A stretch of DNA of 64,000 bases from Streptomyces sp. NBC_00258 (GTDB lineage Bacteria > Actinomycetota > Actinomycetes > Streptomycetales > Streptomycetaceae): the NCBI RefSeq assembly GCF_036182465.1, contig NZ_CP108081.1:1302001-1366000 (forward strand). The letters run 5' to 3'. A program made the position numbers and the translations under genes. The notes below the pieces were generated by a model. That model searched no databases. It saw only the letters and a program-made list of their open reading frames with translations, and was not told where the DNA came from. Below, piece after piece: positions 43,915 to 51,257 of the stretch. Every line of letters begins with the position of its first letter. Position 1 is the stretch's first letter.

Positions 43915-45367
43915 GGTTCTTCCATCCGTTCGGTGCGGTGACCGTGTTCTTGACGTCGCAGTAGAAGTCGAAGCTCCAGGTGCCGCCCTCGCGGCCGACG
44001 CCGGAGTGTCGGGAGCCGCCGAAGGGTGCCTGGAGGTCGCGTACGAAGAAGCAGTTGACCCAGACGGTGCCCGCGACGAGCTGCTCGGTGACGCGTTCGG
44101 CGCGCTCCGCGTCGCCGGTGGCGAGGGTGGCGGCCAGGCCGAAGCGGGTGTCGTTGGCTAGGCGGACGGCTTCCTCCTCGGTGCTGAAGGTCTGCAGGGT
44201 CAGGACCGGGCCGAAGACCTCCTCCTGCACGATCTCCGAGTCCTGGGCGACATCGGTGAGCAGGGTCGGTGCGTAGTACTGGGTGTCCTTGCGGTGTCCG
44301 CCGATGACGGCACGGGCTCCGGCCGCGAGCGCCCGCTGTACGAAGGCGTCGATCTTCTCCAGCTGGCGGGGGTGGATATTGGGTCCGATGTCGGTGGTCT
44401 CGTCGCGCGGGTCGCCCTGCGTGAGCGTCGCGGCCTTCTCGACGAACCGGCGCGTGAACTCCTCGGCGACCGACTCCTCGACGAGGAAGCGGGTGGCGGC
44501 GAGACAGACCTGCCCGGCGTTGTCGTACTGCTCGACAGCGAGGTCCACGGCGAGGTCGAGGTCGGCGTCGGCGAAGACCAACAGCGGTGACTTGCCGCCG
44601 AGTTCGAGGCTGAGCGGGGTGAGGTTGCCGGCGGCGGACTCGGCGATGCGCTTGGCCGTCGGCACCGATCCGGTGAAACTGATCCGCCGTACGTCCGGGT
44701 GCGAGGTGAGGGCGTCGCCGATCTCCGAGCCGTAGCCCTGGACGACGTTGAGGACCCCGGCGGGCAGCCCTGCCTCGGCCGCGATGTCGGCGAGCAGGGA
44801 GGCGGTCAGCGGGGACCACTCGGCGGGCTTGAGGACGACCGTGTTGCCGGCCGCCAGGGCGGGGGCGACCTTCCAGGTGGCAAGCATCAGGGGCGCGTTC
44901 CACGGGGTGATCAGCACGGACGGGCCCGCCGGGTCCCAGCTCACGTGATTCCTGTGACCGCGTGTCTCGAAGTCCTCGTGCTCCAGCTTGAGCAGCCAGT
45001 CGGCGAAGAAGCGGAAGTTGTGGGCGACACGGGGTATCACGCCCCGACGGTGCGAGCGCAGCAGCGCGCCGTTGTCGGTGGTCTCGACGATCGAGAGTTC
45101 TTCGATCCGCTTCTCCACGCCGTCGGCGATGGCGTGCAGGATGCGAGCGCGTTCGGCCCGTGACGTTGCGGCCCAGGCGGGGAAGGCGGCCTTCGCGGCG
45201 GCCACGGCTGCGACGGCTTCGGCGGGACCGCCCCGGGCCATCTCTCCGAGGACGCTCCCGTCGATGGGCGAGACATCGGCGAAGGTGTCATCGGAGGCGA
45301 CACGCTCGCCACCGATCCAGTGCCGGGTGTCGACGGAAACGCCGCCGACGACGATGTTGTCAGGCAT
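43907..45367 (-). CDS. Aldehyde dehydrogenase, HpaE-like (CHMS dehydrogenase)
   Basis: This 486-aa enzyme has LITPWNAPLMLATWKVAPAL, FTGSVPTAKRIAE, Glu255 in LSLELGGKSP and the catalytic Cys288 in NAGQVCLAATR. The start with a typical HWIGGERV matches 5-carboxymethyl-2-hydroxymuconate semialdehyde dehydrogenases. It would oxidise the semialdehyde made by the neighbouring dioxygenase. The overlap with that gene supports joint action. Confidence 0.9.
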   Translation of the reverse strand: MPDNIVVGGVSVDTRHWIGGERVASDDTFADVSPIDGSVLGEMARGGPAEAVAAVAAAKAAFPAWAATSRAERARILHAIADGVEKRIEELSIVETTDNGALLRSHRRGVIPRVAHNFRFFADWLLKLEHEDFETRGHRNHVSWDPAGPSVLITPWNAPLMLATWKVAPALAAGNTVVLKPAEWSPLTASLLADIAAEAGLPAGVLNVVQGYGSEIGDALTSHPDVRRISFTGSVPTAKRIAESAAGNLTPLSLELGGKSPLLVFADADLDLAVDLAVEQYDNAGQVCLAATRFLVEESVAEEFTRRFVEKAATLTQGDPRDETTDIGPNIHPRQLEKIDAFVQRALAAGARAVIGGHRKDTQYYAPTLLTDVAQDSEIVQEEVFGPVLTLQTFSTEEEAVRLANDTRFGLAATLATGDAERAERVTEQLVAGTVWVNCFFVRDLQAPFGGSRHSGVGREGGTWSFDFYCDVKNTVTAPNGWKNHG

Positions 45368-45463
45368 AAGAAGGGCTCCAATTGAACGAGGGGAAGATGG
45401 CCAACCCAGGGGCGCGGGGAACTGCGCGACCAGCCACGAACGACCCGCAGCCGACCACGAACC

Positions 45464-46276
45464 TCACCCGGCAGACGCTCCCGACGTGCCGGACTCCAGC
45501 AGTCGGCCGCCGTCCCAGACGACGCCGACCTGGCGGTAGTAGGCAGCGATCGGCTCACGGATCTCCAGTCGGGCCAGTTCCTCGGTGGGCGCCTCGAAGA
45601 TGTCCAACTCGGCTTCACCGACCCACGCCTGCCCGCCCTCGAAGGAGGACGCGCCGGACTCGATCAGCTCGTCGAGTGCCAGACCCTTGCCCTTCTCGAT
45701 CGACGGCAGCCACCGGTGGTGGGCCATGGGGTGGCTGTTGACGAAGCCGTTCGTCCCGGACGGCTCTCGCAGGGTCACCACGGCCTGGGCCAACCGCCGG
45801 TCCGCCGCGGCGAGGGTTGCCCCGAAGCGCGCCCCCGCCTCGATCCGCGGAGCGGGACCGTACGGATGCGGCCGCGTCTGGTGAATCGATCCGAGCTTCT
45901 TCGGATAGCCCTGGTGCAGGCCACGGGCGATGGCGAAGTCCTTGTCGACCCAGATGTACACGCACCGGGTGTAGGTCTGCCCCCTGTACTTGCAGCGGAC
46001 GACCGCGAAGGCCTCCTTGTACTGGGAGAGCACCGGGTCCAGCAGTTCGCCTCCGGACGTGGAGCAGGACTGCCAGTCGGCCCAGATCAACGCGACCGCG
46101 CCAGGGTCCTCGTCGGCCAACTCCAGCGGCTCGGGCAGCAGTTCGCGTACACGGGCGGGGTCGGTGCGGTATTCGACGGTGAGCAGGTCACCCGAGTAGC
46201 GCCACGGCGGGGAGGGAATCAGCGACGAGGCGCCGCTCGCTGTCTTGGGGTGGAGGTAACCACGGACAGGTGTCAT
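45464..46276 (-). CDS. Acetoacetate decarboxylase family protein
   Basis: This 270-aa protein has the family's active-site sequence HQGYPKKLGSIH with the Schiff-base-type lysine at Lys126 or Lys127, and LLTVEYRTDPARVRELLPEP near the N-terminus. Family members decarboxylate or hydrate/aldol-cleave 2- or 3-oxo-acids. Its place between a ferredoxin reductase and a muconate-semialdehyde dehydrogenase gene suggests it acts on a ring-cleavage product. The ATG at 46276 has AAGGAAG upstream. Confidence 0.87.
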   Translation of the reverse strand: MTPVRGYLHPKTASGASSLIPSPPWRYSGDLLTVEYRTDPARVRELLPEPLELADEDPGAVALIWADWQSCSTSGGELLDPVLSQYKEAFAVVRCKYRGQTYTRCVYIWVDKDFAIARGLHQGYPKKLGSIHQTRPHPYGPAPRIEAGARFGATLAAADRRLAQAVVTLREPSGTNGFVNSHPMAHHRWLPSIEKGKGLALDELIESGASSFEGGQAWVGEAELDIFEAPTEELARLEIREPIAAYYRQVGVVWDGGRLLESGTSGASAG

Positions 46277-46287
46277 GAGGGGCTTCC

Positions 46288-47508
46288 TTACACGGTGAGG
46301 GCGGGCGACTTGAGCAATTGGGCGCGATAACGGGCGGCGCCCATCGCGGTGGCCTGGCCGCCGAGCGCGACGACACCGACCAACCGACCACCGGTGTGGT
46401 AACCGACCAGGACGTCGTCCTCCGGGTCGCCGTCCAGGACACGGACGTCGTCCTTGCCGAGGACCGGCGCCCCGAAGGACTGCAGCCGGAACTCGTGCTG
46501 GTCGCTCCAGAAGGTGGGCAGTGGCGCGAAAGGAGCCACCTCGCCATCTGCGCCGGCGAGATGGGCCACAAGCACCATCGCGGCGTGCTTGGCGGTGTCC
46601 GTCGGGATGGACCAGTGCTCGACGCGGCGGGGTACGCCGTCGTAACGGGCGTTGGGAAAACGGGCGACGTCGCCGACCGCGACGGCGTCCGGGCGTCCGC
46701 CGATCCGCAGCCGCTCGTCCGTGAGCACACCGTCGGACAGGTCGAGCCCGTTGCCCTGCAGCCACTCGACGTTGGCGATCGAGCCGACCGACTCCACGAC
46801 CACATCGGCAGACAGGACCGTCCCGTCGCCGAGGACGACCCCGGTCACCCGGTCCTCGCCCTCGAACCCGGCGACCCCCGCGCCGAGCGCGAAGCGCACC
46901 CCACGCTCTTCGTGTCGCTTGAGCAGCGCCCGTCCGAGCAGTTCGCCGAGCGGGCCCACCATGGGCAGCGGCAGCGGATCGACGACGGTCACCTCGCGGA
47001 CACCGAGTCCTACGGCGGTGGCGGCGACCTCGCAGCCGATGAATCCCGCGCCGACGACGACCACTCGGGCGCCCGGCCGGGTCAGTTCGTCCCGCAGACC
47101 CTGGGCGTCGGCGAGGGTACGGACGGTATGACGGCCATGGAGCGGGCCCGGGCAGCGCAGCCGCCGGGGGCGCATTCCGGTGGCGACGACCAGTCCGTCG
47201 TACCGAACGGTCTCGCCGTCGTCGCATTCGACGGTCCGTTCGTCCAGGCGGGCCGCGACGGCCTTCGTGCCGAGCCGCCACTCCACGTCGGCGGCGACCG
47301 CCTTCGGTGTAAAGGCCAGGGACTCGAACGGCGCCTTCCCTGCCAGCACTTCTTTCGACAGCGGAGGCCGGTTGTAGGGCATGTGGGGCTCGTCGCCGAC
47401 GACCGTGATCGCCCCGGTCCAGCCCGCCGCGCGGAGCTGCTCGGCGGCGCGCAGGCCACCCATCGAAGCGCCCACGACGACTACGCGTCCGGTCATGGTT
47501 GCGGCCAT
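46288..47508 (-). CDS. FAD-dependent ferredoxin reductase
   Basis: This 406-aa flavoprotein passes electrons from NAD(P)H to a ferredoxin. The FAD site is VVVVGASMGGLRAAEQLRAA, the NAD site VVVVGAGFIGCEVAATAVG, and the C-terminal FAD motif AVGDVARFPN. It resembles reductases of P450 and Rieske systems. I take the ATG at 47508; another at 47496 is possible. The adjacent ferredoxin gene and the nearby P450 make the partners clear by context. Confidence 0.92.
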   Translation of the reverse strand: MAATMTGRVVVVGASMGGLRAAEQLRAAGWTGAITVVGDEPHMPYNRPPLSKEVLAGKAPFESLAFTPKAVAADVEWRLGTKAVAARLDERTVECDDGETVRYDGLVVATGMRPRRLRCPGPLHGRHTVRTLADAQGLRDELTRPGARVVVVGAGFIGCEVAATAVGLGVREVTVVDPLPLPMVGPLGELLGRALLKRHEERGVRFALGAGVAGFEGEDRVTGVVLGDGTVLSADVVVESVGSIANVEWLQGNGLDLSDGVLTDERLRIGGRPDAVAVGDVARFPNARYDGVPRRVEHWSIPTDTAKHAAMVLVAHLAGADGEVAPFAPLPTFWSDQHEFRLQSFGAPVLGKDDVRVLDGDPEDDVLVGYHTGGRLVGVVALGGQATAMGAARYRAQLLKSPALTV

Positions 47509-47514
47509 GGGGAC

Positions 47515-47703
47515 TCAGGCCTCGATCCGGATGGCCTGCAGCGGACACACGTCCGCGGCCTCCTCGACCTCGTCGCGCAGCGCCTCTTCGGGGCCGGAGA
47601 CGTACACCAGGTGTCCGTCGCCATCCATGGAGAAGACGTCGGGTGCCGCGAAGACGCACTGGCCGTGGTCCTGGCACTTGTTCAGGTCGACGACGACCTT
47701 CAT
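47515..47703 (-). CDS. [3Fe-4S]-type ferredoxin
   Basis: This 62-aa ferredoxin has the Cys pattern C-x5-C (CQDHGQC) and a late DVCPLQAI, giving three clustered cysteines as in [3Fe-4S] ferredoxins that serve actinobacterial P450s. The ATG at 47703 has AGGAGG upstream. It is the first gene of a six-gene operon running to 42104 and is preceded by a regulon palindrome. Confidence 0.93.
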   Translation of the reverse strand: MKVVVDLNKCQDHGQCVFAAPDVFSMDGDGHLVYVSGPEEALRDEVEEAADVCPLQAIRIEA

Positions 47704-47817
47704 GGCGGTCCTCCTGAGGGTGAGGGCGTCGGAGCAGGGAGAGGGGCTGAAGAGGGGCCCGCCCGGGTGTGGCCGGGCCCCTCGGCCAAAGGGGTGCGAC
47801 AGAGCCGCACCCCTGAC

Positions 47818-47835
47818 TCGTTTGGCTTCAAACAA
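47818..47835. promoter_or_regulatory. Regulon palindrome, site F (TCGTTTG-GCT-TCAAACAA)
   Basis: It lies 114 nt before the ferredoxin gene and controls the ring-cleavage operon by position. The left arm is perfect. Confidence 0.75.
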
Positions 47836-47925
47836 CATAGGAAGCCGCTCCCCTCTGGTCAATACCTGTCCAGGTGGATAAATTTTCTCGACCAACCTCT
47901 TGCGGGACGGCGGCTCCGCTCCATA

Positions 47926-47943
47926 CCGTTCGGGACCAAACGA
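47926..47943. promoter_or_regulatory. Regulon palindrome, site G (CCGTTCG-GGA-CCAAACGA)
   Basis: It lies 117 nt before the glutamine-synthetase-like gene, on the other side of the same divergent promoter region as site F. The right arm is perfect. Confidence 0.75.
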
Positions 47944-48060
47944 GTACACCGGGGTTGGCTGTCCTGAACCCGCACCCCGGCTTCCGTTTTCTGCACACCC
48001 CCACCCCCAGAGCCCCGAAGCCCGGGGGATGTCCCCACCCAGCCGCCCGAGGAGACACCG

Positions 48061-49416
48061 GTGAGCGCATCCGACACCCCAGACATCCGCCGGCACATGG
48101 AGCGGCTCGCCGCCGAGGGCGTCGACGTGGTCCGGGTGATCTACCCCGACCTCATGGGCACCGACCGTGCCCGGGACGTCCTGCTGGACCACCTGCCGTC
48201 GGCGTCCGAGCACGGCCTGGCCTTCTGCCGCGCCGTCTACCACACCTCCCCCCAAGGGGACGTGGTCCCGGTCTCGGGCGGTCTGGACGCCGGTCTGCCG
48301 GACGTGTGCGTACGCCCCGACCTGTCCACGGCGGCCCCCCTGCCGTGGGAGCCCGGCGTCGCCACCTGTCTCGGCGAGGTCACCGACCCGGCGACCGGGG
48401 GTCCCGCCCCCGAGTCACCACGCGACCTGCTGCGCAGCGTTCTGGCCCGATGTTCCGAGCAGGGACTCCGTCCTGTCGTCGGCCCCGAGCTGGAGTACTT
48501 CCTCCTGGAGCCCTCCCCCGGCACGCCCACCGGCTGGCGCCGCTCACCGGAGGCCATCGGCGCCGTCTACACCGCCGGCCTGCGCGCCGACCCCGACAAC
48601 CACCTGCTGCGCACCCTGCGGCAGCTGCGCGACCTGGGCCTCGGCGTCATCACGGGCAACCACGAGTTCGACGGCGGCCAGTACGAGATCAACCTCACCC
48701 ACTCGGAGGCACTGGACGCCGCCGACCGCGCCTTCCGCTTCAAGGCGGCCGTCAAGGAACTGGCCCGCAAGGAAGGCAACATGGCCACCTTCATGGCCAA
48801 GCCCTTCGGTGACGCGGGCGGCTCCGGGTTCCACCTCCACCTGTCGTGCGGCGACACCGAGGGGCACAACACCTTCGACGACCCCTCCGGCGCGTACGGC
48901 CTCTCGGCCACCGCCCGCCACGCCATCGCGGGCATCCTCGCCCACGCACCCGCGCTCGCCGCACTGGCCAACCCGACCGTGAACTCGTACAAGCGCTTCG
49001 GACCGGACACCCTCGCGCCCTGGCTGATCGACTGGGGGCTCGACAACCGCAGTGCCATGGTCCGCATTCCGCCCGAGCGCGGCAGCGGCGCCCGCCTCGA
49101 ACTCCGTCTCGGCGACGCCAGCGCCAACCCCTACCTGCTGATCGCGGGCACGATCGCCGCCGCCCTGCTCGGCATCCAGGAAGGCGAGGAGCCGCCCGCC
49201 CCGCTGGAGGGCTACGGCTACGACACCGCCAAGTCCGCCCTGCTGCCCGCGAGCCTGCCGGCCGCGCTCGACGCGCTGGAGGCGGACACCGCCCTGACCG
49301 ACGTCCTCGGCAAGGACTTCACCACCTCCTTCCTCACCTACAAACGGAACGAGGTCGAACGCTTCCAACGGCACGTCACGGACTGGGAGTTCACCGAGTA
49401 CGCCTACCACCTGTAA
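48061..49416 (+). CDS. Glutamine-synthetase-like gamma-glutamylamide ligase
   Basis: This 451-aa protein has the catalytic GS fold but a short N-terminus like GlnA3/GlnA4 and PuuA. Key motifs are VVGPELEYFLLEP, NHEFDGGQYEINLTHSEAL, FMAKPFGDAGGSGFHLHLS, NSYKRFGP and VRIPPERG-SGARLELRLGDASANPYL. The Tyr adenylylation site of GlnA I is not seen. Such enzymes join glutamate to amines (polyamines, ethanolamine, isopropylamine, aniline) instead of ammonia. The GTG at 48061 has GAGGAGA upstream. It is co-transcribed with the P450 gene 53 nt on. Confidence 0.9.
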   Translation: MSASDTPDIRRHMERLAAEGVDVVRVIYPDLMGTDRARDVLLDHLPSASEHGLAFCRAVYHTSPQGDVVPVSGGLDAGLPDVCVRPDLSTAAPLPWEPGVATCLGEVTDPATGGPAPESPRDLLRSVLARCSEQGLRPVVGPELEYFLLEPSPGTPTGWRRSPEAIGAVYTAGLRADPDNHLLRTLRQLRDLGLGVITGNHEFDGGQYEINLTHSEALDAADRAFRFKAAVKELARKEGNMATFMAKPFGDAGGSGFHLHLSCGDTEGHNTFDDPSGAYGLSATARHAIAGILAHAPALAALANPTVNSYKRFGPDTLAPWLIDWGLDNRSAMVRIPPERGSGARLELRLGDASANPYLLIAGTIAAALLGIQEGEEPPAPLEGYGYDTAKSALLPASLPAALDALEADTALTDVLGKDFTTSFLTYKRNEVERFQRHVTDWEFTEYAYHL

Positions 49417-49469
49417 GCCCACCGAAAGGCCGCCGGCCCTCGTCGCCCTCGCCCAGGAGATCCACCACC

Positions 49470-50786
49470 ATGACCAGCCCCACTGCCCGCGCCGTCCCCA
49501 CCACCCGCGCCGAGCTGCGCGCCGCCCTCGACGAGCCCATGCCGCTCGACCAGGTGGACCTCGCCGACCTCGACAACTTCGCCGACGGCGTCACCCCATG
49601 GCGGATGTTCCACACCCTGCGCCACCAGGACCCGGTCCACTGGCAGCCGGAGGAGGCCCCCAACTCCGGTTTCTGGGGGGTGACCCGGCACGCGGACATC
49701 GCGCGAGTCGACCGCGACGCGGAGACTTTCACCTCCACGAAATTCGTCAACCTCGAAGAGGTCGACGAGGACCAGATCAAGAAACGCGCCTCCATCCTGG
49801 AGCTGGACGGCGTCCGCCACCGCGCGATGCGCAGCGTGATCCAGCGGCAGTTCGGTGCGGGCGTCATCAACAGCTACGGCGACTTCCTGCGCGGCTTGAC
49901 CGCGAAGACCCTGGACGCGGCCCTCGCCAAGGGCACCTTCGACTTCGTGGCCGACGTCTCCGCCGACTTCCCCATCAACGTGCTGGCACGCCTGCTCGAC
50001 GTACCGCCGGAGGACAACCAGCGGCTCATCGACTGGGGCAACCGCATCATCGGCAACACCGACCCCGACTACGCGGACGTCCTGCTGAACAGCGCGGAGA
50101 GCGAGCAGTACCGTGACCTGCCCTTCCGCTCCCCCGCCTCCCTCGAAGTCTTCGAGTACGGCCGGGAGCTGGCCCGGCAGCGGCGTGGCGGCGACGGCAC
50201 GGACCTGGTGTCGAAGCTGGTCAACACCACCCCGCGCGACGGAGTCCCGCTGTCCGCGCAGGACTTCGACAACTACTTCCTGCTCCTGGTGGTGGCCGGC
50301 AACGAGACCACGCGCCACACCATCTCCCACTCGATGCTGGCGCTGCTCCAGCACCCCGAGCAGCTGGCCAGGCTCAAGGACGACCCCTCTCTGATTCCCA
50401 CCGCGGTCGAGGAGTTCCTGCGCTGGGCCTCCCCCGTCTACCACTTCCGCCGCACCGCCACCCGCGACGTCGAACTCGGCGGCAAGCAGGTCAAGGAGGG
50501 CGACAAGGTCGTCATGTGGTTCGCCTCCGGCAACCGCGACGAGGACGTCTTCGACAACCCCTACGACTTGGACGTCGCCCGCACCGACAACGACCACGTC
50601 ACCTTCGGCAAGGGCAGCCCCCACCTCTGCCTGGGCAACCTCCTCGCCCGCACCGAGATCCGCATCATGTTCGAGGAGCTGATCCCGAGGATCGCCGACA
50701 TCAAGCTGGCCGGCGACGTCCCCCGGGTGCGCTCCAACTTCGTCAACGGCATCAAGAAGCTGCCGGTCGAGGTGACCCTCGCCTGA
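49470..50786 (+). CDS. Cytochrome P450 monooxygenase
   Basis: This 438-aa soluble P450 has the I-helix VVAGNETTRHTIS, the ExxR motif EEFLRWASPV, and the heme motif FGKGSPHLCLGN with ligand Cys387. The extra residue before His is normal for the CYP124/125-like group. The ATG at 49470 has AGGAGA upstream. Its likely electron source is the ferredoxin and reductase just across the divergent promoter. Its substrate may be the amine or its gamma-glutamyl derivative (inference). Confidence 0.93.
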   Translation: MTSPTARAVPTTRAELRAALDEPMPLDQVDLADLDNFADGVTPWRMFHTLRHQDPVHWQPEEAPNSGFWGVTRHADIARVDRDAETFTSTKFVNLEEVDEDQIKKRASILELDGVRHRAMRSVIQRQFGAGVINSYGDFLRGLTAKTLDAALAKGTFDFVADVSADFPINVLARLLDVPPEDNQRLIDWGNRIIGNTDPDYADVLLNSAESEQYRDLPFRSPASLEVFEYGRELARQRRGGDGTDLVSKLVNTTPRDGVPLSAQDFDNYFLLLVVAGNETTRHTISHSMLALLQHPEQLARLKDDPSLIPTAVEEFLRWASPVYHFRRTATRDVELGGKQVKEGDKVVMWFASGNRDEDVFDNPYDLDVARTDNDHVTFGKGSPHLCLGNLLARTEIRIMFEELIPRIADIKLAGDVPRVRSNFVNGIKKLPVEVTLA

Positions 50787-51257
50787 CGACCCACCCAGGA
50801 AACGCTGCCGTGCCCCATGGCCCCGGGCACTGCAGCGCTGTCTTCATCAGGGGCAGATGCCCGGTGACCGTCGTGCACGGACGTGCCAGGTCCCCGCCCA
50901 AGGCCACACGGGCACGCTGCGGCCGCGACGTCATAGCGTGAGATCGCCCGCGAACACGCCAGGAACAGGCGATCAAGAAGCGCTCAAGCTCCACTTCACC
51001 GCGTCACACCCCAAACGCCTCCCCGTTTGGAGCGGCCGGACATCACACCTACGGACACCACGGGTCTACCTCGACCAAGGAACGACAACCGAACCCACCT
51101 GTTCGGATTGCTCAGACTTGGATCCGCCGGACTCCGTCCAGGGAGCCTGAGATGACGATGCACCTGCCGTGTCGCCCGCACCAGGTACTTGAGGCGCATG
51201 CCGCCTACGGCGACCACAGTGCCGCACTCATGTGTCGGCGACCGTTGAATCGACCCG
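50787..51257. other. Intergenic region without a supported gene
   Basis: These 471 bases separate the P450 gene from the convergent GH65 gene. Open frames exist but none shows recognisable protein sequence or a ribosome site. A small hairpin at 51011-51030 is the only structure I see. Confidence 0.6.
51011..51030. terminator. Hairpin CCAAACG-N6-CGTTTGG
   Basis: The 7-bp arms (51011-51017, 51024-51030) are perfect. The half-sites equal those of the regulon palindrome but point the other way. It may be a weak terminator or a degenerate operator; it lies 225 nt past the P450 stop. Confidence 0.35.
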
